The notes: generated by a model from the letters alone, not told the origin. A stretch of DNA of 64,000 bases from Streptomyces tubercidicus (GCF_027497495.1 NZ_CP114205.1:6138001-6202000); one strand, 5' to 3'. Shown: positions 6,957-15,236, counted from the stretch's first letter. A program made the numbers and translations.

Positions 6957-8902
6957 GCGTAGCTCCGCTGGGTGGGGTGGACGTACTCGAAGACCAGGTC
7001 TTCCTTGTGCAGCACGGGGGCCTCGCCGGTGGCGGTGAACTCCCAGGCCGCGGCGTAGGAGAACTCCTCGTCGCGGCGCGCGGCCTCACCGTCCGGGGTC
7101 CGGTGCTCCGTGCGGAAGTGGCCGCCGCAGGACTCGGCCCGGTGCAGCGCGTCGAGGCACATCAGCTCGGCGAGCTCCAGGTAGTCCACGATGCGGTTGG
7201 CCTTCTCCAGGGACTGGTTGAACTCCTCACCGGTGCCGGGCACTTTGAGTCGGCGCCAGAACTCCTCGCGGATCTGCGGGATCCGGTCCAGGGCCTTGCG
7301 CAGCCCCTCGTCGCTGCGGGCCATCCCGCAGAACTCCCACATCAGCTCGCCCAGTTCCCGGTGGAAGGAGTCGGGCGTACGGTCCCCGTCGACGGCGAGC
7401 AGCCGCGCCAGCCGGTTCTCCGTCTCCTGCACCGCCGCCGTGACCACCGGGTGGTCCGCGGAGACCTCGTCGTGGTGCGGATGGCGCGCCAGGTAGTCGT
7501 TGATCGTCGACGGCAGGACGAAGTAGCCGTCGGCCAGCCCCTGCATCAGCGCGGAGGCGCCGAGCCGGTTGGCCCCGTGGTCGGAGAAGTTGGCCTCGCC
7601 AATCGCGAACAGGCCAGGGACGGTGGTCTGCAGGTCGTAGTCGACCCACAGCCCGCCCATCGTGTAGTGCACGGCGGGATAGATCCGCATCGGCACCTCG
7701 TACGGGTTCTCCGCGGTGATCCGCGCGTACATGTCGAAGAGGTTGCCGTACTTCTCCTCCACCTTCGCCCGGCCCATCCGCCGGATGGCGTCCGCGAAGT
7801 CCAGGTAGACGCCCTCCCCGCCGGGGCCGACGCCGCGGCCCTCGTCGCAGACGTTCTTCGCGGCGCGCGAGGCGATGTCACGGGGCACGAGGTTGCCGAA
7901 GGACGGGTAGGCGCGCTCCAGGTAGTAGTCGCGCTCGTCCTCGGGTATCTCGGCGGGCGTCCGGGTGTCGCCCCTGGCCTTCGGCACCCAGATCCGGCCG
8001 TCGTTGCGCAGCGACTCGCTCATCAGGGTCAGCTTCGACTGGTGGTCGCCGGTGCGCGGGATACAGGTCGGGTGGATCTGGGTGAAGCAGGGGTTGGCGA
8101 AGTAGGCGCCGCGCCGGTGCGCTCGCCAGATCGCGGTGGCGTTGGAGTTCATGGCGTTCGTCGAGAGGTAGAAGACATTGCCGTAGCCGCCGGTCGCGAG
8201 GACCACGGCGTCCGCGACATAGGTGTCGATCTTCCCGGTGACCAGGTCCCGGGCGACGATGCCGCGCGCCCGTCCGTCGATGACGATCAGATCGAGCATC
8301 TCGGTCCGCGGGTGCAGCTCGACGTTCCCGGCGCCGATCTGCCGCGACAGCGCCTGGTAGGCACCGAGCAGCAGCTGCTGGCCCGTCTGCCCGCGGGCGT
8401 AGAAGGTCCGGGAGACCTGGACGCCGCCGAAGGAGCGGGTGTCGAGCAGACCGCCGTACTCCCGCGCGAAGGGCACGCCCTGGGCGACGCACTGGTCGAT
8501 GATCTCGACGGAGATCTGCGCGAGCCGGTGGACATTCGACTCGCGGGCCCGGAAGTCACCGCCCTTGACGGTGTCGTAGAACAGCCGGTGGACCGAGTCG
8601 CCGTCGTTGCGGTAGTTCTTCGCCGCGTTGATGCCGCCCTGCGCGGCGATCGAATGGGCGCGGCGCGCGGAGTCCTGGTAGCAGAACTGCACGACGTGGT
8701 AGCCCTGTTCGGCGAGCGTGGCCCCGGCCGAGCCGCCCGCCAGGCCGGTGCCGACCACGATGACGGTGTGCTTGCGGCGGTTGGCGGGGTTGACCAGCTT
8801 CGCCTCGAAGCGCCGCCGGTCCCAGCGCTCGGCGACCGGCCCGTCCGGCGCCTTGGTGTCGCGGACCGGCTCCCCGGTCGCGTAGTGCGGGTAGGAGGTC
8901 AT
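6953..8902 (-). CDS. sdhA: Succinate dehydrogenase/fumarate reductase flavoprotein subunit
   Basis: Flavoprotein oxidising succinate to fumarate (or the reverse). 649 aa. VVGTGLAGGSAGATLAEQGY is the N-terminal FAD dinucleotide fold; RAHSIAAQGGINAAKNY contains the histidine that normally binds FAD covalently; HPTCIPRTGD, VHYTMGGLWVDYD, and GANRLGASALMQGLADG are substrate and FAD site segments. The C-terminal helical domain includes the usual Arg-rich GMARSDEGL region and HRAESCGGHFR. One base separates it from sdhC, and it overlaps sdhB, so the three genes form one operon transcribed right to left. Confidence 0.96.
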   Translation of the reverse strand: MTSYPHYATGEPVRDTKAPDGPVAERWDRRRFEAKLVNPANRRKHTVIVVGTGLAGGSAGATLAEQGYHVVQFCYQDSARRAHSIAAQGGINAAKNYRNDGDSVHRLFYDTVKGGDFRARESNVHRLAQISVEIIDQCVAQGVPFAREYGGLLDTRSFGGVQVSRTFYARGQTGQQLLLGAYQALSRQIGAGNVELHPRTEMLDLIVIDGRARGIVARDLVTGKIDTYVADAVVLATGGYGNVFYLSTNAMNSNATAIWRAHRRGAYFANPCFTQIHPTCIPRTGDHQSKLTLMSESLRNDGRIWVPKARGDTRTPAEIPEDERDYYLERAYPSFGNLVPRDIASRAAKNVCDEGRGVGPGGEGVYLDFADAIRRMGRAKVEEKYGNLFDMYARITAENPYEVPMRIYPAVHYTMGGLWVDYDLQTTVPGLFAIGEANFSDHGANRLGASALMQGLADGYFVLPSTINDYLARHPHHDEVSADHPVVTAAVQETENRLARLLAVDGDRTPDSFHRELGELMWEFCGMARSDEGLRKALDRIPQIREEFWRRLKVPGTGEEFNQSLEKANRIVDYLELAELMCLDALHRAESCGGHFRTEHRTPDGEAARRDEEFSYAAAWEFTATGEAPVLHKEDLVFEYVHPTQRSYA

Positions 8903-8903
8903 G

Positions 8904-9611
8904 TCAGCTCACCACTCCGGTCATGACGGCGACGGGTACGGAGACGAAGCCCACAGTCAGCACCAGCGCGAGGACCTGGGCGAGGGTCTTCAGCAGGCGC
9001 TCGCGGGCCCGGCTGCCGACGCCGAGCGTCTGGGCGGCGCTCCAGAAGCCGTGCCGGATGTGCAGTCCGAGGGCCAGCATCGCGACGAGGTAGATGACGT
9101 TGCCGTACCAGGTCGAGAAGGTGTCCACGACGTTCTGGTACGGGCGGCCCTCCTGGAAGCCGCCGGTGTGCACGGTGCCGGTGGTCAAGTCGAGCAGGTG
9201 CCAGACGATGAACAGGCCGAGGATGATGCCGCCCCAGCGCATGGTGCGGGTGGCGTAGCTGGTCCGGGCCTTCTTGTGCACGTACTTTCCGGGGCGCGCC
9301 TTGATGCCGCGGCGGCTGAGCTGGTACGCGGACGTGGCATGGGCGACGACGGCGGCCACCAGGACCACGCGGACCAGCCACAGCGTCCACTCGTCGTGCA
9401 TGAACGGTTCGCCGACGACGCGCAGCCAGTGGGCGTAGCCGTTGAACTCGTCCGCCCCGAAGAAGATCTTCAGGTTTCCGAGCATGTGGACGACCAGGTA
9501 GAGCAGCATGACCAGCCCGCTCACGGCCATCACCGTCTTCTTGCCGACGGTCGAGCCCCACAGCAGGCCCGCGAAGGACGGCCGTCGGTCCGTCCGGGTG
9601 TCCAGTGCCAT
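8904..9611 (-). CDS. sdhC: Succinate dehydrogenase cytochrome b subunit
   Basis: Single membrane anchor of the SdhCAB complex, 235 aa with about five hydrophobic helices. The first includes VMAVSGLVMLLYLVVHMLGNL, with a histidine likely to bind haem b. Further histidines sit in VAHATSAYQLS, GLFIVWHLLDLT and LALGLHIRHGFWSA, in line with a di-haem cytochrome of the SdhC TIGR02046 type. The ATG at 9611 is the first gene of the operon. The 97-bp gap to the divergent LysR gene holds the promoters and a candidate LysR box. Confidence 0.93.
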   Translation of the reverse strand: MALDTRTDRRPSFAGLLWGSTVGKKTVMAVSGLVMLLYLVVHMLGNLKIFFGADEFNGYAHWLRVVGEPFMHDEWTLWLVRVVLVAAVVAHATSAYQLSRRGIKARPGKYVHKKARTSYATRTMRWGGIILGLFIVWHLLDLTTGTVHTGGFQEGRPYQNVVDTFSTWYGNVIYLVAMLALGLHIRHGFWSAAQTLGVGSRARERLLKTLAQVLALVLTVGFVSVPVAVMTGVVS

Positions 9612-9671
9612 GGGTCCCGACGGTAGGGACCGGTCCGCCCATCAGTCCAAGACATGGTGCGGCTCATCTCC

Positions 9672-9686
9672 ATAGCCGTTGCCTAT
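9672..9686. promoter_or_regulatory. Candidate LysR box between sdhC and lysR-type gene
   Basis: ATAG-N7-CTAT is a perfect dyad that includes the T-N11-A pattern typical of LysR-type binding sites. It lies 22 bases before the LysR ATG and about 60 bases upstream of sdhC on the other strand, where an autoregulating LysR protein would be expected to bind. Confidence 0.5.
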
Positions 9687-9708
9687 CGACGGGCGTACCG
9701 TGGCCCTC

Positions 9709-10605
9709 ATGCAGCTCCAGCAGCTCCGCTACTTCACCGCCGTGGCCGACACCCGGCACTTCACCCGCGCCGCCGAGCGCGAACATGTCGCCCAGCCCTC
9801 CCTGTCCCAGCAAATCCGCTCCCTGGAACGGGAGTTGGGGGCCGAGCTCTTCCACCGGGCCCGGGGGCACATCACCCTCACCGACGCCGGCGAGACCCTG
9901 CTGCCGTTCGCCCGGCGCATCCTTGCCGACGCCGACACCGCCCGCCGCGAGGTCCAGGAGGTCGCCCAGCTGCGCCGCGGCCGGCTCCGCCTCGGCGCCC
10001 CGCCCAGCCTCTGCGCCAGCCTCGTCCCCGACGTCCTGCGCGCCTTCCACGCCGGCTACCCCGGTGTGGACCTGCTCGTCACCGAGGACGGCTCACAGGA
10101 CCTGGTCCGGGCGCTCGCCGACGGCGCCCTGGACCTGGCCCTGATCATCACCCCGCTCCCGGTCCAGGCCCCCGCCCTGACCACCGCCGAGCTGCTGCGC
10201 GAGGAACTCGTCGTGGTCTCCGCCCCCGACCGCCCGGCCCCCGTCGGCCGGCGCACCCGCATCCGGGTGGAGGATCTCCGCGGCCGTCCGCTGGCCATGT
10301 TCCGCCGCGGCTACGACCTGCGGGAATTCACCACCGCGGCGTGCCGCGCGGCCGGTTTCGAGCCGGCCTTCACCGTCGAGGGCGGGGAGATGGACGCGGT
10401 CCTCGGCTTCGTCCGGGCCGGGCTGGGCCTCGCCGTCGTCCCCAGCATGGTCGCCGAACGCTCCGGCCTGCGGGTCACCCGCTTCTCGACGCCCGGAATG
10501 CACCGCGTGGTGTCCGTCGCCCACCGGGGCGATGTCTCCCCGCCGCGCGCCGCCCGGGAGCTGGCGCGCATCCTGATGGAGCATGTGGACCCGGGCGCGT
10601 CCTGA
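9709..10605 (+). CDS. LysR-family transcriptional regulator, divergent from sdhCAB
   Basis: 298-aa LysR-type regulator. The N-terminal winged helix-turn-helix reads MQLQQLRYFTAVADTRHFTRAAEREHVAQPSLSQQIRSLERELG, here given in overlapping short blocks: LRYFTAVADTRHFTRAA, then AQPSLSQQIRSLERELG. The C-terminal half is a periplasmic-binding-protein-like effector domain (FHAGYPGVDLLV, FRRGYDLREFT, VLGFVRAGLGLAVVPSMVA). ATG 9709 matches the conserved family start; an upstream in-frame ATG at 9679 would add ten poorly conserved residues. The divergent arrangement implies control of sdhCAB, but the effector is unknown. Confidence 0.92.
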   Translation: MQLQQLRYFTAVADTRHFTRAAEREHVAQPSLSQQIRSLERELGAELFHRARGHITLTDAGETLLPFARRILADADTARREVQEVAQLRRGRLRLGAPPSLCASLVPDVLRAFHAGYPGVDLLVTEDGSQDLVRALADGALDLALIITPLPVQAPALTTAELLREELVVVSAPDRPAPVGRRTRIRVEDLRGRPLAMFRRGYDLREFTTAACRAAGFEPAFTVEGGEMDAVLGFVRAGLGLAVVPSMVAERSGLRVTRFSTPGMHRVVSVAHRGDVSPPRAARELARILMEHVDPGAS

Positions 10606-10653
10606 GGACCGGGGGCTCGGCGGGCGGGGTGAACGTGCGGCCACCGGCGGGCG

Positions 10654-10680
10654 CGGCCCCGTGGCAGCGGTGCGGGGCCG
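10654..10680. terminator. Hairpin after the LysR gene
   Basis: CGGCCCCG and CGGGGCCG form a perfect 8-bp stem around an 11-base loop, between the LysR stop and the next start. It has no U-tract, which is common for actinomycete terminators. Confidence 0.45.
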
Positions 10681-10696
10681 GTCGTAGGCTGGCCGC

Positions 10697-11329
10697 ATGT
10701 CGACCCATGCGAAGCGTGAACGGCTCCTCCTCGCCGACCTGTTGGAGAGCGCCGGCCCCGAGGCCCCGACGCTGTGCGAAAACTGGAGCGCGCGGGACCT
10801 GGCCGCGCATGTGGTGGTGCGCGAGCGGCGCGCCGACGCGGCCGGCGGGCTGCTCGTCAAGCCGCTGGCCGCCCGGCTGGAACGGGTACAGGCGGAGTTC
10901 GCCGCCAAGCCCTACGAGGAGCTGATCCAGCTGATCAGGACCGGGCCGCCGCGGATGTCGCCGTTCGCACTGAAGCAGATCGACGAGGCGTCCAACACCG
11001 TGGAGTTCTACGTCCACGCCGAGGACGTACGCCGTGCCCAGCCGGACTGGGCGGCCCGGGAGCTGGACCCCGTCTTCGCGGACGCCCTATGGTCCAGGAT
11101 CGAGCGGATGGCCCGGGTGCTGGGCCGGAAGTCGCCGGTGGGCCTGGTGCTGCGGCGCCCCGACGGGCGCACGGCGGTGGCCCATCGCGGCACCCCAGTG
11201 GTCACCGTCGTCGGCGAGCCGGGCGAGCTGACGATGTTCGCCTTCGGCCGGCAGGAGGTCGCCGATGTGCAGCTGGACGGCGACAAGGAGGCGGTCGACC
11301 TGGTGACGGCGGCGAAGCTGGGCGTGTGA
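10697..11329 (+). CDS. TIGR03085-type DinB/maleylpyruvate isomerase-like protein
   Basis: A 210-aa protein of the actinobacterial TIGR03085 group, part of the DinB/mycothiol-dependent maleylpyruvate isomerase N-terminal fold (a four-helix metal-binding bundle). The N-terminal segment ERLLLADLLE and LCENWSARDLAAHVVVRERR provide the usual helix-1 and W-x-x-x-D-x-x-x-H pattern, and NTVEFYVHAEDVRRAQPDW gives the second His-bearing helix. The C-terminal third is a beta-rich domain (LVLRRPDGRTAVAHRG, GELTMFAFGRQ). Members often use mycothiol, but no reaction is established for this group. It stands alone between lysR and hisI and is co-directional with hisI. Confidence 0.85.
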   Translation: MSTHAKRERLLLADLLESAGPEAPTLCENWSARDLAAHVVVRERRADAAGGLLVKPLAARLERVQAEFAAKPYEELIQLIRTGPPRMSPFALKQIDEASNTVEFYVHAEDVRRAQPDWAARELDPVFADALWSRIERMARVLGRKSPVGLVLRRPDGRTAVAHRGTPVVTVVGEPGELTMFAFGRQEVADVQLDGDKEAVDLVTAAKLGV

Positions 11330-11349
11330 GCCCGTTCCCGTAGGCCGCC

Positions 11350-11493
11350 CTACGAGTGGAGCACCACCACCGCGACCACCACGGCCACCACCACCGCCGC
11401 CGCGAAGACCGCGCCCAGCACCCGCGCCGCCACCCGCGCGGCGCGGTCCGGGTCCGGCGGCGGTGGCGGCGCGGACGGCTGCTGAGGATGCAT
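11350..11493 (-). CDS. Small single-pass membrane protein
   Basis: A 47-aa reverse-strand frame. It starts MHPQQPSAPPPPPDPDRAAR, a proline-rich soluble stretch, followed by one hydrophobic helix of Val/Ala (LGAVFAAAVVVAVVVAVVV) ending LHS. It lies between the convergent TIGR03085 gene and the divergent hisI. No good ribosome binding site precedes the ATG at 11493. The tail helix is plausible, but its Val/Ala content could also come from GC-rich noncoding DNA, so I hold it at moderate confidence. No function can be inferred. Confidence 0.45.
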   Translation of the reverse strand: MHPQQPSAPPPPPDPDRAARVAARVLGAVFAAAVVVAVVVAVVVLHS

Positions 11494-11526
11494 GCCAGCA
11501 GGATGCCGCACGGCACAATGGACACC

Positions 11527-11916
11527 ATGAGCAGCCGCGCCACCACCCCGGACACCAACCCCGCCCTCGACCCCGCCATCGCCGCCCGGCTCAAGCGCGG
11601 CGCCGACGGCCTGGTCCCGGCCATCGCCCAGCAGTACGACACCGGTGAGGTGCTGATGCTCGGCTGGATGGACGACGAGGCGCTGCACCGCACCCTCACC
11701 ACCGGCCGCTGCACGTACTGGTCCCGCAGCCGCCAGGAGTACTGGGTCAAGGGCGACACCTCCGGCCACGTCCAGCATGTGAAATCGGTGGCGCTGGACT
11801 GCGACGCCGACACCGTCCTGGTCCGGGTCGACCAGGTCGGCGCCGCCTGCCACACCGGCGACCGCACCTGCTTCGACGCGGACGTGCTCGCCACCCGGGA
11901 CGATCAGGACCAGTAG
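11527..11916 (+). CDS. hisI: Phosphoribosyl-AMP cyclohydrolase
   Basis: Opens the purine ring of phosphoribosyl-AMP in histidine synthesis; needs Zn2+ and Mg2+. 129 aa from ATG 11527 (ATG 11518 is in frame three codons earlier). Signatures: PAIAQQYDTGEVLMLGWMD, RCTYWSRSRQEYWVKGDTSG, and the metal-binding ALDCDADTVLVRVDQVGAACHTGDRTCF, shown in pieces: DCDADTVLVRVDQ, GAACHTG, RTCFD. It is the monofunctional HisI without the HisE pyrophosphatase domain. The gene is split from the main his operon and precedes trpE by ten bases, so histidine and tryptophan genes share a transcript here. Confidence 0.96.
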   Translation: MSSRATTPDTNPALDPAIAARLKRGADGLVPAIAQQYDTGEVLMLGWMDDEALHRTLTTGRCTYWSRSRQEYWVKGDTSGHVQHVKSVALDCDADTVLVRVDQVGAACHTGDRTCFDADVLATRDDQDQ

Positions 11917-11926
11917 GCTCCGCGCC

Positions 11927-13471
11927 ATGACCACGGGAACCACCGGCACCGCCCTTCCGGACCTCGACACCTTCCGCACCCTCGCCAAGGACCGGCGGGT
12001 CATCCCCGTCACCCGGCGCCTGCTCGCGGACGGCGACACACCGGTCGGGCTCTACCGCAAACTCGCCGCCGAACGCCCCGGCACCTTCCTCCTGGAATCC
12101 GCCGAGAACGGCCGTACGTGGTCGCGCTACTCCTTCATCGGCGTCCGCAGCGCCGCCACCCTCACCACCCGCGACGGGCAGGCGCACTGGCTCGGCAGCC
12201 CGCCCGTCGGCGTGCCCACCGAGGGCGAACCGCTCGCCGTGCTGCGCGCCGCCGTCGAGACCCTGCACACCCCGCGGGACCTCATCGAGGGCGAGGGGCT
12301 GCCGCCGTTCACCGGCGGCATGGTCGGCTACCTCGGCTACGACATCGTGCGCCGCCTGGAGAAGATCGGCGAGCAGACCGCCGACGACCTCCGGCTGCCC
12401 GAACTGACCATGCTGCTCACCTCCGATCTCGCCGTCCTCGACCACTGGAGCGGCACGGTCCTGTTGATCGCCAACGCGATCAACCACAACGACCTCGACA
12501 CCGGCATCGACGAGGCCTACGCCGACGCCGTGGCCCGCCTGGACACCATGGCCGACGACCTCGCCCGGCCCGCGCCCCCCAGCGCCGCCGCGCTGCCGCC
12601 GTCCGAGGTCCCGCCGTTCACCGCCAAGTGGGGCGGGGCGGCCTACCAGGACGCCGTCGAGGACATCAAGGAGCGCATCCGGTCCGGTGAGGCCTTCCAG
12701 GTCGTGCCCTCCCAGCGGTTCGAAACCCCGTGTACGGCGAGCGCGTTGGACGTCTACCGGGTGCTGCGGGCCACCAACCCCAGCCCGTACATGTACCTCT
12801 TCCGCTTCGAGGGCCCCGACGGCGGCGAGGACGGCGCCTTCGACGTGGTGGGCTCCAGCCCCGAGGCGCTGGTGAAGGTCGAGGGCGGCCGGGCCATGGT
12901 CCACCCCATCGCCGGGACCCGCCCGCGCGGCGCCTCCGTCCAGGAGGACCAGGCCCTGGCGGACGAGCTGATGGCCGACCCCAAGGAGCGCGCCGAGCAT
13001 CTGATGCTGGTCGACCTGGGCCGCAACGACCTGGGCCGGGTCTGCGAACCGGGCAGCGTCGAGGTCGTCGACTTCATGTCCGTCGAGCGCTACAGCCACG
13101 TCATGCACATCGTCTCGACGGTCACCGGCCAGGTCGCGGCGGACCGTACCGCCTTCGACGTGCTCACCGCCTGCTTCCCCGCGGGCACCCTCTCCGGCGC
13201 CCCCAAGCCGCGCGCCCTGCAGATCATCGAGGAGCTGGAGCCGTCCCGGCGCGGGCTGTACGGCGGCTGTGTCGGCTATCTCGACTTCGCCGGTGACTCC
13301 GACACCGCCATCGCGATCCGCACCGCCCTGCTGCGCGACGGCACCGCCTACGTCCAGGCGGGCGCCGGAGTGGTCGCCGACTCCGACCCGGTGGCCGAGG
13401 ACACCGAGTGCCGCAACAAGGCGGCCGCCGTACTGCGCGCCGTGCACACCGCCAACCACCTGGGCAGGTAA
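11927..13471 (+). CDS. trpE: Anthranilate synthase component I
   Basis: Makes anthranilate from chorismate with ammonia from the glutaminase subunit. 514 aa, a standalone TrpE rather than a TrpEG fusion. Feedback-site segment LLESAENGRTWSRYSFIG near residues 45-65; catalytic chorismate-binding domain with GGMVGYLGYD, RSGEAFQVVPSQRF, VGSSPEALVKVEGG, HPIAGTRPRGA, LMLVDLGRNDLGRV, and FPAGTLSGAPKPRA near the C-terminus. The gap to hisI is ten bases and I see no tryptophan-rich leader peptide or attenuator. The glutaminase (trpG) and trpD genes are not in this window. Confidence 0.96.
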   Translation: MTTGTTGTALPDLDTFRTLAKDRRVIPVTRRLLADGDTPVGLYRKLAAERPGTFLLESAENGRTWSRYSFIGVRSAATLTTRDGQAHWLGSPPVGVPTEGEPLAVLRAAVETLHTPRDLIEGEGLPPFTGGMVGYLGYDIVRRLEKIGEQTADDLRLPELTMLLTSDLAVLDHWSGTVLLIANAINHNDLDTGIDEAYADAVARLDTMADDLARPAPPSAAALPPSEVPPFTAKWGGAAYQDAVEDIKERIRSGEAFQVVPSQRFETPCTASALDVYRVLRATNPSPYMYLFRFEGPDGGEDGAFDVVGSSPEALVKVEGGRAMVHPIAGTRPRGASVQEDQALADELMADPKERAEHLMLVDLGRNDLGRVCEPGSVEVVDFMSVERYSHVMHIVSTVTGQVAADRTAFDVLTACFPAGTLSGAPKPRALQIIEELEPSRRGLYGGCVGYLDFAGDSDTAIAIRTALLRDGTAYVQAGAGVVADSDPVAEDTECRNKAAAVLRAVHTANHLGR

Positions 13472-13537
13472 CGGCCCTGGCACCCGCAGCACCCCCGCGC
13501 ACCGGTCCCCGGCGGCCGGTGCGCGATAGTGGTACGC

Positions 13538-14203
13538 GTGAGTGCCGCATCCCAGACCCCCACCGACACCGTGCCGCCGGGCGATTCCGGGCCCCCGCAG
13601 GCCCGGCCCGCGCGCCGCGCGCAGCGCAGCCTCGCGCCGGCGCTGCTCGCCGGCGCGGCGGGCGCCGCCCTGGCACTGCTGGCCTCCGGCCGCACCTGGG
13701 CCGAGGGCTCCGCGGTGCTCGCCCAGGGCAGCGTGCCGCGCACGGTGACCGGCTCCGATGTGACCGGAGTGCCCGGTGCGCTGGCCGTCGTCGGCCTGGC
13801 CGCGCTGGTCGCCGTCTTCGCGGTCCGCCGGGTCGGCCGGATCGCCGTCGCCGCCCTGCTCACGCTCAGCGGGGCGGGCATCGCCGTCGCCGCCGTACTG
13901 GGCAACTCCGACACCTCGGCGCTGCGCGAGAAGGCCGCCACCGCCGTCGGGCTGACCGGAACCGATGTGCATCACGTCACGCACACCGGCTGGCCCTGGG
14001 TGGCCGCGGCCGGTGGTCTGCTGCTGCTGATCGCCGGACTGCTGGCGCTGGTGTACGGCCGCCACTGGCCCGCGATGTCGGGCAAATACGAGCGCACGCC
14101 CGGCGGCGCCCGCGGCCCGCGGCGCGCACCGGCCCCGCCGGACCTGGACCGCCCCGAGGAGATCTGGAAGTCCCTGGACCGCGGCGAGGACCCCACCCGG
14201 TAA
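13538..14203 (+). CDS. Trp-operon-associated membrane protein (TIGR02234 type)
   Basis: A 221-aa integral membrane protein with about four hydrophobic helices: ALLAGAAGAALALLASG, ALAVVGLAALVAVFAV, VAALLTLSGAGIAVAAVLG, and WVAAAGGLLLLIAGLLALVYG. The first loop carries RTWAEG and the last cytosolic segment ends DRPEEIWKSLDRGEDPTR, both seen in the family known only as the Trp region conserved hypothetical membrane protein. GTG 13538 is used; GTG 13529 is three codons upstream. It sits between trpE and the HGxxPAAW gene. Its role in tryptophan synthesis or export is not established. Confidence 0.85.
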   Translation: MSAASQTPTDTVPPGDSGPPQARPARRAQRSLAPALLAGAAGAALALLASGRTWAEGSAVLAQGSVPRTVTGSDVTGVPGALAVVGLAALVAVFAVRRVGRIAVAALLTLSGAGIAVAAVLGNSDTSALREKAATAVGLTGTDVHHVTHTGWPWVAAAGGLLLLIAGLLALVYGRHWPAMSGKYERTPGGARGPRRAPAPPDLDRPEEIWKSLDRGEDPTR

Positions 14204-14288
14204 AAGGACTCCCTCCGGCATCGGTGACAATGGGCCGAGCGGATCATCGCGCCCCGACCCCGGCGCGACAGAGCATCGAGGAGCATTC

Positions 14289-14534
14289 ATGTCGAGCAGT
14301 GGCCACGGACACACCCCCGCCGCCTGGACCGGCGTCATCATCTCGTTCATCGGCTTCTGTGTCGCCGGAGCCTTCATCGTGCTGGCGAATGTGCCCGGCT
14401 TCTGGGCCGGTATCGCGCTGATCGGCCTCGGTGCCCTCGTGGGCGGTCTGATGCGGATGGCCGGTCTGGGCTCGGAGCCCAAGCGCGCCGCCAAGCCGCG
14501 TCCCCAGGCGCAGGCGCAGCCGCAGGAGGGCTGA
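14289..14534 (+). CDS. HGxxPAAW-motif small membrane protein
   Basis: 81 aa with two membrane helices (GVIISFIGFCVAGAFIVLANV and FWAGIALIGLGALVGGLMRMAG, each quoted in part only as family hallmarks). The N-terminal GHGHTPAAWTG is the motif that names this actinobacterial family. The C-terminus is a short Ala/Gln/Pro tail rich in basic residues (KRAAKPRPQAQAQPQEG). A GAGGAG site seven bases before ATG 14289 supports the start. It lies in the trp operon between two other membrane proteins. No function is known. Confidence 0.85.
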   Translation: MSSSGHGHTPAAWTGVIISFIGFCVAGAFIVLANVPGFWAGIALIGLGALVGGLMRMAGLGSEPKRAAKPRPQAQAQPQEG

Positions 14535-14697
14535 GCCCCGCTCCCGTGGCGCCGGCTCCGGCGCCACTGCCGCAGCACCCCTCGAAGGCGCCGCTTCCGG
14601 CCCGTACGCACCGAGGTGCCGTACCCCGCCGTCCGTGACCGTTCCGTACGGCGGCCGAGAAGCTGCGCCTTCGCCTGTCCGGCCGGACAATCGGCAC

Positions 14698-15138
14698 GTG
14701 AGCCAACCCGCGGCCCGGCCCCATGCCTCCCCGCGCGGCGGTCTGCCGCGCCGCCTGGCGGCACCCCTCGGCACGCTGGCCGCCGCCACCGCCGCCTTCG
14801 CCGTCCTCGGGGCCGTCGACCCGAACGAGCCCGGCCACTACCCCGTGTGCCCGCTGCTGCACCTCACCGGCGTCTACTGCCCGGCCTGCGGCGGGCTGCG
14901 CAGCGCCCATGCCGTCGCACACGGCGACCTCGCCGCGGCACTGGGCGCCAACGCCCTCGCGGTGGCCGGCTACGCCGCCTGTGCGGTCTTCTGGGCGCTC
15001 TGGACGGCCAACGCGGTCCGCGGCCGCCCCACGGCGGGCCCCCGGCCGCGTGCCGTCCACTGGTGGGCGCTGGGCGCACTGCTGCTGGCCTTCACGGTCG
15101 TCCGCAACCTGCCCTTCGGCAGCGGGCTCGCGCCGTGA
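14698..15138 (+). CDS. DUF2752 membrane protein
   Basis: 146-aa membrane protein of the DUF2752 family. The hallmark is CPLLHLTGVYCPACGGLRS, with a Cys-x-x-Cys-Gly-Gly core, followed by AHAVAHGDLAAALGANALA and further hydrophobic helices; the end reads VRNLPFGSGLAP. GTG 14698 is used because it opens the conserved part (VSQPAARPHASPRG); GTG 14635 is an in-frame alternative adding 21 residues. It is the third membrane protein between trpE and trpC. The cysteine pair could bind a metal or form a disulfide, but no function is known. Confidence 0.8.
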   Translation: MSQPAARPHASPRGGLPRRLAAPLGTLAAATAAFAVLGAVDPNEPGHYPVCPLLHLTGVYCPACGGLRSAHAVAHGDLAAALGANALAVAGYAACAVFWALWTANAVRGRPTAGPRPRAVHWWALGALLLAFTVVRNLPFGSGLAP

Positions 15139-15140
15139 CC

Positions 15141-15236
15141 CGGGAGCGGTACGGCTTGCCGGCGCGGCAGCCGTATGGATCCGCGCCCCGGGAGGCGTAC
15201 GGATACCTGACCCGGGAGCCGTACGGACCCGGTGCC
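15141..15236. repeat. Four tandem 24-bp repeats before trpC
   Basis: Four imperfect 24-bp units starting at 15141, 15165, 15189 and 15213, two bases after the DUF2752 stop. Each opens CGG[G/C]AG and has GTA[C/T]GG about nine bases in. The period is a multiple of three, but the units are in a different frame from the upstream gene and no start codon with a ribosome binding site opens them. Confidence 0.6.

Noticed and set aside
11917..11926. Tryptophan attenuator or leader peptide before trpE
   Set aside because: Only ten bases separate hisI and trpE; no Trp-rich short frame or alternative hairpins fit.
11747..14764. A 1005-codon open frame opposite hisI-trpE and the membrane genes
   Set aside because: Antisense shadow; no motif, and the sense strand carries complete known genes.
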